Assembly (NCBI GenBank): GCA_020723965.1
Contig: DYHW01000005.1
Location: 124,001 to 188,000 of the forward strand
Direction of reading: 5' to 3'
Length of the DNA stretch: 64,000 nucleotides
From: Melioribacter sp.
Lineage (GTDB): Bacteria > Bacteroidota > Ignavibacteria > Ignavibacteriales > Melioribacteraceae
The notes beneath the pieces are model-generated. The model searched no databases and was not told where the DNA came from. It saw only the letters and a list, made by a program, of their open reading frames with translations. This document shows positions 25,115-34,118 of the stretch, piece after piece; the first letter of the stretch is position 1; each line of letters starts with the position of its first letter. A program made the position numbers and the translations under genes.

Positions 25115-28100
25115 ATGATCAACCACTTAACTGAAATACAAAAAAAGCTGCGCGCTGTTGTTGAACGCGAGAAACGTAGAGATGGTTTGAAAAAACTATT
25201 TCTCTTCATTGCAGCATTGTGTGTTTTTTTCCTTGCTATCGTTTTTCTTGAAGCTGTTGGAAATTTTGATCCAGGTTTTAAAACAGTTTTGTTTTGGAAC
25301 ATAATAGTTTCAGCGATTCTAGTTCTCTGTATTTATGTGGCTCTTCCATTTATCAAAGATCTTATTTACTACAACAACCCGGATTATGTTGAGACCGCAA
25401 AGAAAGTCGGCGCGCACTTTCCTGAAATTAAAGATGAACTCGCAAACGCAGTTCAACTATTGAATGAAAATAACAGCAACTATTCTAACCAGCTTGTTGA
25501 AGCAGCTTTCAAAAATGTTTATCAAAGAACCAAGAAACTAGATTTCAATCAGGTTGTTGATTTCACTTCGACAAAAAGATTTTTTCGTATAGGGTTGATC
25601 ACGCTTCTCTTTACCATTGCTTTGGTTTCTCTAGTGCCGGAATTGAGTTCCGCATCATACCGCTTGGTTAACTACAAGATAAACTTTACTCCGCCGCCTA
25701 AATTTATTTTTGAGGTTCAACCAGGCAACGTAGAGATCTCAAAGGGCGATAACATCACTATCCTAATCAAAACCAGCGGGCAGATTCCTCCGGAAATATT
25801 TTTATCGGCAAAATCAGAAGAACAAACAGAGTTCACAGAAAAGAAATTACTACCCGATTCATCCGGCAGTTTTACTTACGAGGCAACATCTGTAAAAAGT
25901 TCTTTCGAATATTTTGCTTCAGCAGAAGATATTACGAGCGAGACTTACAAAATTTCCGTTATCAACCGCCCAATAATTACCCACTTCGAATTGATCATTA
26001 CTCCGCCTGCATATTCGCGATTGCCGGAACAGACGCAAAAAGACAATGGAAACATTATCGCTTTGCTTGGAAGCAAAATAAAATTAACTTTGAATTCATC
26101 ACGGGAGCTTTCAAAAGCCGCCGTTGAATTTAGCGACAATTCAACAAAGCGGATGAACGCTGCTTTCACAAAAGCATCCGCCGAGTTCATTGTTTCCAAA
26201 GAGATCAATTACCAATTACAGATTGAAGATAAACAAGGATTCACAAACATTAACCCGATTACTTACTCGATCAAAGCTTTAGCTGATGAGCCGCCTAAGG
26301 TTGAAATGATTTCTCCGGCACAAAACATAAAACTCGGAACTGAGAGAAAAATATCTCTCATATCAAAAATTTCAGACGACTACGGCTTCAGCAGAATGAT
26401 ACTCAACTATCGCCTCTCGGCATCAAAATACCGCCGTGCCGCAGAAGAGTTCTCACAAATTCCAATCACAGTTTCCAATCAGTTCAAGGAAGACGAAATC
26501 TATTTTGTTTGGGATCTTGCGCCCTTTGTTCTTGCTGAAAGCGAAGTATTATTATACTACTTTGAAGTTTTTGATAACGATAATGTGAACGGACCAAAAT
26601 CTGCAAAGACGCCTCAGTTTACCATCACAGTTCCATCACTCGATGAACTATTTGCCGATGCCGAGAACAAACAAGAAGGCGCAGCAAAAGATTTGACGCA
26701 GACACTTCAAGAAGCTGAGCTATTAAAACAAGAGATGCAAAAGATAAGCGATGACCTTAAGCGGAACTCAAAAGAAATATCTTGGCAGGAAAAAGAACGC
26801 ATCGAAAAAGCCGCAGAAAAACTCAAAGAGATCAATAATAAAATTGATGAGGTCTCTCAAAAACTTTCCGAAATGAAAGATGATCTTGCAAAGAACAACC
26901 TTCTTTCAGACGAAACACTGAAAAAATATAACGAACTGCAGCAACTGCTGGAAGAAATAAGCACTGAAGAGATGAAAGAAGTGTTCAAACGTCTGCAGGA
27001 AGCGCTAAAAGGCTTGAACCGCGATAATGTTCAGATGTCTATGGAAGAGTTAAAAGCCAACGAGGAGTTCATCAAGAAGAGTATTGAACGCACTCTTAAT
27101 CTCCTTAAACGAATTCAAGTTGAACAAAAAATTGATGAGTTGTTAAAACGCACTCAAGAACTATCAGAAAAAATTGACGAATTAAAAAATAAAACCGAGC
27201 AATCGAATCTTTCCGATAAACCTAAGCGAGATGAACTTTCCGAACGCCAGCAAGAGGCAACCAATAATATGAAAAAGCTTGGCGTTGAAATGAACAAGCT
27301 CGAAGAGAAGATGAGCGAATTAAAGGATATGCCGCTAGAAGAACTGGAGAAACTCCAAAAAGAATTTGAAAAACAGAACAACGAAAAAATTTCTGACGAA
27401 ACCGCTAAAGATTTACAGCAGATGCAAAAAAACGATGCGCTGCAAAATCAGCGGCAGCTTTCACAGAATATGAGAAGTTTGGAGAAACTGACGCAGAACT
27501 TGCAATCAAGTATGCAGCAGATGAACCAGATAAAGATATTTTATGATATGATGAAGATACTTGATGATTTGCTCACGCTCTCAAAAGATCAAGAGAAGCT
27601 GAAGAACGAAACCGAACAATTGAGTCCATATTCAAACGAGTTTTCTAAAAACTCGCAGGAACAGAGTAAGATACAAAGCAATCTTGGAAAAGTTCTTCAG
27701 AAGATGAACAACCTTTCACAAAAAACTTTTGCAATTACGCCTGAAATGGGAAAAGCGCTTGGCAGAGCGTTCTCCGATATGCAGCAATCAATAAACGCAA
27801 TGCAAAACCAGCAAGGACAGCCAGCTGCACAAATGCAGAAGAATGCGATGGGATCACTTAACGAGGCAGCAAGTTTGATGAAGAGCGCTTTAGACCAGAT
27901 GATGAGCGGCGGCGGACAAGGCGGCGGCATGATGAGCTTGATGCGGCAGCTTCAACAGCTTTCTCAGCAGCAAATGAATTTAAATAAGCTAACACAAATG
28001 ATGAAGCAAGGAGAACTTTCACAAGAAGCAATCGCACAAATGCAGCGTCTCGCTCAACAGCAAGAGTTGATCCGTAAATCACTTGAACAGCTAAATCAAG

Positions 28101-28471
28101 AAGCGAAGCAGTCAGGGCAGTCAAAACGGCTTGCGGCAAATCTCGAAAAAATTTTAGGCGAGATGAAAGAAGTTGTAACTAATCTCCAATCGGAAAATTT
28201 GAACGATGAACTTGTTAAACAGCAGGAAAGAATTTTATCTAAACTGCTCGATGCTCAAAGATCGATGAACGAGCGTGATTATGAGAAAGATAGAAAATCC
28301 GACGTTGGCAAAAATTTTGTGCGCACTTCTCCGCCGGGTTTAATTCTAAATACAGAAGAAGGAAAGAACAAATTAAAAGACGAGTTAATGAAAGCGATCC
28401 GAGAGGGTTACAAAAAAGATTACGAGGATTTGATTAGAAAATATTTTGAAGCTCTGCAAAACGAGAAATAG
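25115..28471 (+). CDS. Large DUF4175-like membrane protein with coiled-coil tail
   Basis: The 1118 residues begin with three membrane helices (about 27-46, 56-78 and 153-173). A periplasmic beta-rich region follows (about 180-500, with 'PPPKFIFEVQPGNVEISKGD', 'PPAYSRLPEQTQ' and 'ISKISDDYGFSRMILNYRL'). The C-terminal half is a long Glu/Lys/Gln/Met-rich coiled coil (about 520-1060) with a glycine-rich spot 'SGGGQGGGMM'. This is the architecture of DUF4175 proteins that accompany MoxR/VWA systems in Bacteroidota; the function is unknown, probably an envelope scaffold. Confidence 0.8.
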   Translation: MINHLTEIQKKLRAVVEREKRRDGLKKLFLFIAALCVFFLAIVFLEAVGNFDPGFKTVLFWNIIVSAILVLCIYVALPFIKDLIYYNNPDYVETAKKVGAHFPEIKDELANAVQLLNENNSNYSNQLVEAAFKNVYQRTKKLDFNQVVDFTSTKRFFRIGLITLLFTIALVSLVPELSSASYRLVNYKINFTPPPKFIFEVQPGNVEISKGDNITILIKTSGQIPPEIFLSAKSEEQTEFTEKKLLPDSSGSFTYEATSVKSSFEYFASAEDITSETYKISVINRPIITHFELIITPPAYSRLPEQTQKDNGNIIALLGSKIKLTLNSSRELSKAAVEFSDNSTKRMNAAFTKASAEFIVSKEINYQLQIEDKQGFTNINPITYSIKALADEPPKVEMISPAQNIKLGTERKISLISKISDDYGFSRMILNYRLSASKYRRAAEEFSQIPITVSNQFKEDEIYFVWDLAPFVLAESEVLLYYFEVFDNDNVNGPKSAKTPQFTITVPSLDELFADAENKQEGAAKDLTQTLQEAELLKQEMQKISDDLKRNSKEISWQEKERIEKAAEKLKEINNKIDEVSQKLSEMKDDLAKNNLLSDETLKKYNELQQLLEEISTEEMKEVFKRLQEALKGLNRDNVQMSMEELKANEEFIKKSIERTLNLLKRIQVEQKIDELLKRTQELSEKIDELKNKTEQSNLSDKPKRDELSERQQEATNNMKKLGVEMNKLEEKMSELKDMPLEELEKLQKEFEKQNNEKISDETAKDLQQMQKNDALQNQRQLSQNMRSLEKLTQNLQSSMQQMNQIKIFYDMMKILDDLLTLSKDQEKLKNETEQLSPYSNEFSKNSQEQSKIQSNLGKVLQKMNNLSQKTFAITPEMGKALGRAFSDMQQSINAMQNQQGQPAAQMQKNAMGSLNEAASLMKSALDQMMSGGGQGGGMMSLMRQLQQLSQQQMNLNKLTQMMKQGELSQEAIAQMQRLAQQQELIRKSLEQLNQEAKQSGQSKRLAANLEKILGEMKEVVTNLQSENLNDELVKQQERILSKLLDAQRSMNERDYEKDRKSDVGKNFVRTSPPGLILNTEEGKNKLKDELMKAIREGYKKDYEDLIRKYFEALQNEK

Positions 28472-28491
28472 TTAAGATTCGGTACTTAAAA

Positions 28492-28633
28492 TGTCATTCT
28501 GAGCCCGCTAAAAATCGAGGGGAAGAGTCTCCATTTCAATTAAAACAAAGATTCTCACATAGTGATGCCTTCGGCATTTGTCTCCCACTAAACCTATCAA
28601 CCGAAAGACAAAACCGCGGTCTTAAGGATGACA
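28492..28633. repeat. MITE-like intergenic unit with TGTCA/TGACA ends
   Basis: The left end TGTCATTCTGAGCCCGC and the reverse complement of the right end, TGTCATCCTTAAGACCGCG, share the TGTCAT start and a similar continuation. The interior also has a small hairpin, GATGCCTTCGGCATT (28564-28578). The 142-base unit lies between two converging genes and uses the same terminal pentamer as the GIY-YIG unit at 22041-22391. It has no frame of its own. Confidence 0.45.
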
Positions 28634-28680
28634 GCAAAAATTATTTTTTGGTTACACCTCTATTCTCTTGTGGATCTGCT

Positions 28681-30753
28681 TTATCCGGCTCTTGCTAAAA
28701 TTAGGTCAGCTAATATTCTTCCGCTCTCTTTCAATCCAAAATCACTTTCCATAGTTCTTGGCGGATTTACTTCCTTTTTATCTTCGATCTTAATTCCAAA
28801 CATTTTTGCTCTTGCTTCTTCTCGTTTTTTCTTTTTTGCTTCTGCTTCATCTCTCTCTTTTTTTCGTATCACTTCATTTAATGAAAACACTTTTATCGCG
28901 CGGTTCTCTTTGAATGCTGCAATGTCTTCAAGCATGTGTTGATACTCAAGGTCTCTCTTAGTTCTCTGTTCGTGCTTTTCCAGAAGTTGTGGAAAAAATT
29001 TTGAAAGTTTTCCAAATTTTGAATATTGCACTGCTTGGATCTGATCCCACGGAAGCGCGCTCGGCTGAGAACTTTCTCCAAATTCTTTTGCTTCGTATGG
29101 CGATGGGAAGCTTATATCTGGCTTAACACCAAGATTTTGTGTGCTGCTTCCGTTTATCCGGTAGAATTTTGCAACTGTAAGTTTTATCTGTCCCAATCTT
29201 TTGTTTGCTGCCGGAATCATTCTGTTTAAATCGATCATGTTCTGAACTGTTCCTTTGCCAAAAGTATTTTCTCCAATTAAAATTCCTCTTTCATAATCTT
29301 GAATAGCTGCAGAAAGAATTTCGGATGCAGAAGCGCTGAAACGATTTATCAAAACAGCCAGCGGACCATCATAAACAATCGACGGGTCCGTATCGTTATC
29401 TACTTCTATTATATTATTAGAATTTCTTACCTGCACAACTGGACCATCTTTAATAAACAAGCCGGTTAATTGAATTGCCTCTTGCAAAGAGCCACCGCCG
29501 TTGTTGCGAAGGTCAAGAATTATTCCGTCAACTTGCTGCTCTTTGAATTTCTTTAGGATAGCTTTCACATCGCGTGTAGTGCTTCTGTAATCAGGTTTTC
29601 CCAATCGTTGTCCCTCAAAATCTGTATAGAAAGATGGAAGCTTAATAATGCCAAGTTTTAGGTTTTTTCCGTTCTGTTCAAGATTCAAAATTTCATCTTT
29701 GGCAGCTTGTTCTTCCAATTTAACTTCATCGCGCACAATTTTTATTTCTTTGGGAATTGCATTAACGCCATCTTCCTTTTTTAAGATTTGAAGACGAACA
29801 ACCGTTCCTTTTTTCCCGCGTATTAATTGAATAGTGTCATCAAGCCGCCAGCCAATTACATCCACCATTTCTCCATCTTCTCCCTGTGCGACAGCAACAA
29901 TTTTATCTTCTTCTTTTATCAAACCGCTTTTATGAGCAGGCCCGCCGGGAACAATACCGGCAACAATAGTATAATCATTTTCCTGGCGCAGTGTAGCGCC
30001 AATACCTTCAAGTGAAAGTTTCATTGCTATATTAAAATTATCAGATGCCGCCGGAGAAAAATAATCTGTGTGGGGGTCATAAACCTGCGAATAAGCATTT
30101 ATATAAAGAGCAAAAACATCTTCTGGTTCATATTGCAAAATAATCTTCTGAAAATTTTGATAACGTTTAAGCAATACATCTGCAGTGCCTTTCCAATCTT
30201 TTCCAGAAATAATCAAATTCAATGCATCATTTTTTAAACGCTGTCTCCACAGCTCGTCTAGTTCGCTTCTCGATAGCGCCCAATCGGATTTTTCTCTGTC
30301 AAGCGTAAAAGATTCATCAGCCGTAAAATCAAACGGCGTTTGGAATGCGCTATTTATATATTTTATCCGCTCGTTCAATCGTTTTTTATATGCATTGAAT
30401 ATTTCGAAAGGGGCGGCAAGATTTCCTTCTTTTAAAAAGTCATCAAATTGATTACGGTATTTTTCAAAACCATCAATATCAGATTGCAAAAAATAGAGCT
30501 TGTTATTATCGAGCGATTTTATATATTGATCAAAGATGAATGCAGAGATCGAATCGTTCAAATCAATTTTGCGGTAATGATAATTTGAAAACAATTGAAC
30601 TACCACTTGATTGATCCGCTTGTAAGTTTCATCGTGTAAAATGACTTTATTTGAATCTATAGTATGGTCTTTCGAGAGAACCTCGTTTGGATTTTGTGCG
30701 CGGCAAACCAATACGAGAAAAAAAAGAATTGTCAGCGTTAAGAATTTCTTCAT
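28681..30753 (-). CDS. prc: Tail-specific/carboxy-terminal protease (S41, Prc)
   Basis: A 690-residue periplasmic protease. Signal peptide at residues 1-19 ('LTILFFLVLVCRAQ'), then a long helical N-terminal domain ('FDQYIKSLDNNKLYFLQSDI'), a PDZ domain at about 245-335 ('LEGIGATLRQENDYTIVAGI') and the S41 core. The catalytic Ser is in 'NRFSASASEILSAAIQDY' and the Lys in 'GENTFGKGTVQNMI'. The C-terminal Lys/Glu-rich helical tail is typical of Prc. It degrades or trims periplasmic proteins at their C-termini. It has an AGGAAA ribosome binding site and converges with the DUF4175 gene. Confidence 0.93.
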   Translation of the reverse strand: MKKFLTLTILFFLVLVCRAQNPNEVLSKDHTIDSNKVILHDETYKRINQVVVQLFSNYHYRKIDLNDSISAFIFDQYIKSLDNNKLYFLQSDIDGFEKYRNQFDDFLKEGNLAAPFEIFNAYKKRLNERIKYINSAFQTPFDFTADESFTLDREKSDWALSRSELDELWRQRLKNDALNLIISGKDWKGTADVLLKRYQNFQKIILQYEPEDVFALYINAYSQVYDPHTDYFSPAASDNFNIAMKLSLEGIGATLRQENDYTIVAGIVPGGPAHKSGLIKEEDKIVAVAQGEDGEMVDVIGWRLDDTIQLIRGKKGTVVRLQILKKEDGVNAIPKEIKIVRDEVKLEEQAAKDEILNLEQNGKNLKLGIIKLPSFYTDFEGQRLGKPDYRSTTRDVKAILKKFKEQQVDGIILDLRNNGGGSLQEAIQLTGLFIKDGPVVQVRNSNNIIEVDNDTDPSIVYDGPLAVLINRFSASASEILSAAIQDYERGILIGENTFGKGTVQNMIDLNRMIPAANKRLGQIKLTVAKFYRINGSSTQNLGVKPDISFPSPYEAKEFGESSQPSALPWDQIQAVQYSKFGKLSKFFPQLLEKHEQRTKRDLEYQHMLEDIAAFKENRAIKVFSLNEVIRKKERDEAEAKKKKREEARAKMFGIKIEDKKEVNPPRTMESDFGLKESGRILADLILARAG

Positions 30754-30860
30754 CTGTTTTCCTATCTAAGAGTGTTTAATTTTTCTTACACCAAAATAAT
30801 GGTTTAGTTTCAAAAAAAACTTGTTAAATTTCAGTTGTATTTTGCTCTAATAGGAGAACA

Positions 30861-31220
30861 ATGGTGGATATAGAAAAGGTTCGAAAGCACTGTTTTAAAA
30901 AGAGAGGAGTAACGGAAGGTTTTCCTTTCGACGATGAAACACTGGTTTTCAAAGTAATGAACAAAATTTTTTGTCTTGCCAATCTAACTCCGCCTCTCAG
31001 CATAAACTTAAAATGCTATCCTGAATTAGCCGTTGAGCTAAGAGAAAAATATAATGCTGTAACGCCGGGTTATCACATGAACAAAACACATTGGAATACC
31101 ATTGCGCTTGATGGTTCTGTGCCCAACAAAGAAATTCTGAGTTGGATTGATCACTCTTATGAAATTGTTACCAATGGATTGACGAAGAAGGTTAAAGAAG
31201 AGTTGATGAAAAGTAAATAA
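30861..31220 (+). CDS. MmcQ/YjbR-family protein
   Basis: A 119-residue protein of the YjbR family: 'GVTEGFPFDDETLVFKVMNK', 'PELAVELREKYNAVTPGYHM' and 'HWNTIALDGSVPNKEILSWI' follow the family closely. YjbR has a CyaY-like fold and a predicted DNA-binding role, without a proven function. It has a strong GGAGAACA ribosome binding site and stands alone, divergent from prc. Confidence 0.88.
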   Translation: MVDIEKVRKHCFKKRGVTEGFPFDDETLVFKVMNKIFCLANLTPPLSINLKCYPELAVELREKYNAVTPGYHMNKTHWNTIALDGSVPNKEILSWIDHSYEIVTNGLTKKVKEELMKSK

Positions 31221-31228
31221 TCTCGATG

Positions 31229-31331
31229 CTGGATAATAGTTCTAACTTAACACCAACAGATTTGAATTGTGCTTGAACAAGAATAGAGCCACAGAAGAGA
31301 ACAATGAATACAAAACTAATTTTGGTTTTCA
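31229..31331 (-). pseudogene. Remnant of a signal-peptide gene
   Basis: An ATG at 31331 behind a GGGGACAAG ribosome binding site opens a short frame (MKTKLVLYSLFSSVAL...) that stops after 29 codons. In the neighbouring frame the same bases read 'FVFIVLFCGSILVQAQFK', a textbook signal peptide and cleavage site. A single-base frameshift in the 5' end of an exported-protein gene explains this, but the rest of that gene is missing. The assignment is speculative. Confidence 0.35.
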
Positions 31332-31347
31332 TCTTGTCCCCTTTTAA

Positions 31348-32199
31348 TTATACTGGATCGATATGCACAAAAACCTTTTGCACTTCACTAATTTTTTCTA
31401 AAGCAAAACGAACTGCTTTGCCAATATCATGCGAAATTGTTGTTGAGCAATCTTTATCTACTTCAATATGAATCTCTATATGAAACTTATCGCCAACGTA
31501 GTGAGAGCGTAGATCGTTAATGCCTTTGACGCCATTTATGCTCATTGTAATTTTACGCACATTATCGTCAAACATTTTACTGGCAGAAGTTCCCATCAAA
31601 TAATCTATGTTCTCTCTGCCGACTTCATAACCGGTTTTAAAAATAAACATCGCAACTAAAATTCCGGCAATGCTGTCTATAACCGGAAAGTTAAATGCAG
31701 CGCCAATAACGCCAAGCAGCGCAATTGATGAAGCAAGCACATCATTCAAACTATCAACTGCTGCGGCTCGTATTGCAGGACTGTTGAACATTTTTCCAAT
31801 TCTAACCTGATAACGGTTTAGAACAACTTTGATAATCATAGTAATAATAAGAACAACATAGACCGCGGGTATTGTATGGATATCTTTCGGTTCGATTAAC
31901 CGTTTAACAGATTCTTCGATGATGTTAATTCCAACCACAAAAACAAAAACCGAAAGCATGAATGCGGCTATTGGTTGAGCGGCGTTGTGCCCAAATTGAT
32001 GTTTGGGATCCGGTTTCTGTCCAGAAATTTTTACGGCTATCTTTATTCCAATAGAAGAAAGAATATCAGTCAATGAATTTAGCGCTTCGGAAATAACTGC
32101 TATAGAATTTGATATTACGCCAACCACCGCTTTTATGATGAAAAGAAAAATATTTATAGCTAACGAAATATCTGTAGCGCGTTTTAGTCTATGCGGCAT
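31348..32199 (-). CDS. Cation diffusion facilitator family transporter
   Basis: A 283-residue CDF protein: about five to six membrane helices in the first 200 residues and a cytosolic C-terminal metal-sensing domain ending 'EVQKVFVHIDPV'. It exchanges a divalent metal for protons. The transport site reads 'NSLTD' in helix 2 and 'DSLND' in helix 5, that is Asn-Asp/Asp-Asp; Zn-type CDFs have Asp or His-Asp with His-Asp. This suggests a manganese- or iron-type preference, which is inference. It is a single gene. Confidence 0.88.
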   Translation of the reverse strand: MPHRLKRATDISLAINIFLFIIKAVVGVISNSIAVISEALNSLTDILSSIGIKIAVKISGQKPDPKHQFGHNAAQPIAAFMLSVFVFVVGINIIEESVKRLIEPKDIHTIPAVYVVLIITMIIKVVLNRYQVRIGKMFNSPAIRAAAVDSLNDVLASSIALLGVIGAAFNFPVIDSIAGILVAMFIFKTGYEVGRENIDYLMGTSASKMFDDNVRKITMSINGVKGINDLRSHYVGDKFHIEIHIEVDKDCSTTISHDIGKAVRFALEKISEVQKVFVHIDPV

Positions 32200-32274
32200 G
32201 GCTCTTAATTATAAAATAATATGATCGAAAAATTGCATAATATTTTCTATTTGCTGAATCAAAATAAGATAATT

Positions 32275-34047
32275 TCAACAAAGAATATTCCCGTTAAAAT
32301 AATTGGGGCAATCAATTTGCTGCCTGAACATTTCAAAAGCGAACCACCAATCCAATTCATTTAACAACCCGCTTTCATATTTTTCTTTTCGAAGGTTCTC
32401 AACCAGAGCGGCAACTTTTTTGTAATCATAATAACTGCATTCCTTAACTGACCGCGAATTTACAACATCATAAATATACGGGAACATTTTTTTGAAGAAT
32501 AGTTTAACGGCTTCATCATTTTGTGCTTTTCTACTCATTTTTTCCCGAATCAAATTCCAGGCGCGCGAATGGAACGTGCTCATCCAAAACGGTTGATACA
32601 TTCTTCCCTTTACAAGCGGATACATCGCAAGCTGTTCTGCATTACTTTTTATTATGTCTTTGAAAAGTTTTCCATTTTTTCTCTGAACCAACGGAATCAC
32701 AAAAAGATTTTCCAACAAAGAAGGTTGTAGAAAAGGCATGTAACTGATAACAATTGAATCCAATACCGACTGTTCATGAGAATAATAATTTGTAATTCTC
32801 GTTTTGATTGCAAACATGTCTATCCAGTTCTCCAAACCAATTTGTTCGGGCGCAGGAAGTTGTACAAACATTTTTTCTAACTGTTCTTCGCTTCCGGCAA
32901 TCATTGCCCGTTTAATATCCTCCGAAAAAAAATCTGCGCGATGTGTCATCAAATGAGGCAATATTTTTTTTGCATCTTGGTTCAAAATAAATTTGGAGCC
33001 GCGAAATAAAAGACGGTTGAAATACTCTCGCCTCCATATTTCACCAAATCCTCCGTCGATAAGAATTTTACCGCTCCCTTCTAGTTCTTTGTAGTTACGC
33101 AGCTGCATAAATGAGAAAGCGGAATTATTAACTACGGTTTGCGCAGAGTATTCTCTAAATTCTTTTATAAACTGATCGGCGGAAAAAAAAGGAACATAAA
33201 TTTGCTTATGGCAGATCCCAAAATCACCACAGATCTTTTTTGCCATAATGGAATCCGGATGCTTTGTTTCTCCGAAAGTGTGTGCGTCCCAATTATAATT
33301 TTTATCTTGAATTAAAAAAGAAAAAAGCACACGAGAATCTAACCCGCCGGATAAGCTGAGAGACAGCTTTTGAGAGCCGAGCGGAAAAGAGATCAAACCC
33401 GAAAGCTCATCTGCATAATGCAGTGTGCTTACATTTAAACTTCTTGCATCGGGGAGCCACTTGTTTTCTTTCAATGTAACTTTTTTTGTTTTTCTATCCA
33501 TTGCAAGAGAACTGCCGCCAACAACCCGTTCGATATTCTCTAATATGCTCTTTGAAGATATTTGATTGAATAGAAGCCATCGGCTTCCGAATTCCTTAAA
33601 ATCGATTGCCGTTGGTTTTAATTTAGCAAGCCAATCGATGCGAGCAGAAAACAAAATATTCTCTTCTTCATCGATTCGGTAATAAAAATCGCGCAAGCCG
33701 ATCCTATCGGTAACGAACAGCATCTTTTCTTCATTCCAACTTGCTAAAACATAATGCCCGTCAATATTGGTTTTCTCTTCTTCGTTATTATCAACTAGAC
33801 TATCCCAGTCCGATTCTGATAAAAAATTTCTTTGCGGCGGGCGAGAAATTCCAATGCCGACAGACAGCCAACTCTTTTGGGTTTCGCTTTCGGGATATAT
33901 CTTAAATTTACACGTGCTTGGATTTCCGCCGGCAAAGAGAAATAATTTTTCGGATGAATAATTTAAAAGGGGAATTGAATCGGATGGTTGAATGGCTGAA
34001 ATAAATTCTTTAGAGAATCGACCTATTCCCCCCAAGAACCAACTCAT
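32275..34047 (-). CDS. Asparagine-synthetase-like protein lacking the glutaminase Cys
   Basis: The 590 residues look like an AsnB homologue: an N-terminal class II glutaminase-like domain ('DGHYVLASWNEEKMLFVTDR', 'LFSARIDWLAKL') and an AMP-forming synthetase domain with the PP-loop 'SLSGGLDSRVLF' (residues 233-238 SGGLDS). The mature N-terminus should be Cys2, but here it is Ser (MSWFLGG). It therefore probably cannot use glutamine. I start at 34047 because GGAG lies just upstream; the frame extends to 34104 but through a hairpin. Proteins of this kind often act in peptide or polysaccharide biosynthesis rather than in making asparagine; no partner genes are nearby. Confidence 0.82.
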   Translation of the reverse strand: MSWFLGGIGRFSKEFISAIQPSDSIPLLNYSSEKLFLFAGGNPSTCKFKIYPESETQKSWLSVGIGISRPPQRNFLSESDWDSLVDNNEEEKTNIDGHYVLASWNEEKMLFVTDRIGLRDFYYRIDEEENILFSARIDWLAKLKPTAIDFKEFGSRWLLFNQISSKSILENIERVVGGSSLAMDRKTKKVTLKENKWLPDARSLNVSTLHYADELSGLISFPLGSQKLSLSLSGGLDSRVLFSFLIQDKNYNWDAHTFGETKHPDSIMAKKICGDFGICHKQIYVPFFSADQFIKEFREYSAQTVVNNSAFSFMQLRNYKELEGSGKILIDGGFGEIWRREYFNRLLFRGSKFILNQDAKKILPHLMTHRADFFSEDIKRAMIAGSEEQLEKMFVQLPAPEQIGLENWIDMFAIKTRITNYYSHEQSVLDSIVISYMPFLQPSLLENLFVIPLVQRKNGKLFKDIIKSNAEQLAMYPLVKGRMYQPFWMSTFHSRAWNLIREKMSRKAQNDEAVKLFFKKMFPYIYDVVNSRSVKECSYYDYKKVAALVENLRKEKYESGLLNELDWWFAFEMFRQQIDCPNYFNGNILC

Positions 34048-34075
34048 TTTTACTCCGCTGAAGATGAAAAGAATT

Positions 34076-34107
34076 ACCTTGAAGATCGTTTTGACAATCT
34101 TCAAGGT
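34076..34107 (-). terminator. Inverted repeat after pepT, probable terminator
   Basis: Perfect 11-base arms ACCTTGAAGAT (34076-34086) and ATCTTCAAGGT (34097-34107) with a 10-base loop. It lies 12 bases after the pepT stop on the minus strand and is followed there by AATTCTTTT, so it may be a T-poor terminator located in the leader of the asparagine-synthetase-like gene. Confidence 0.5.
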
Positions 34108-34118
34108 TTATAAATGTT

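Noticed and set aside
34048..34104. In-frame N-terminal extension of the asparagine-synthetase-like gene
   Set aside because: It is encoded by the inverted repeat at 34076-34107, while GGAG precedes the ATG at 34047 that gives the family-like N-terminus.
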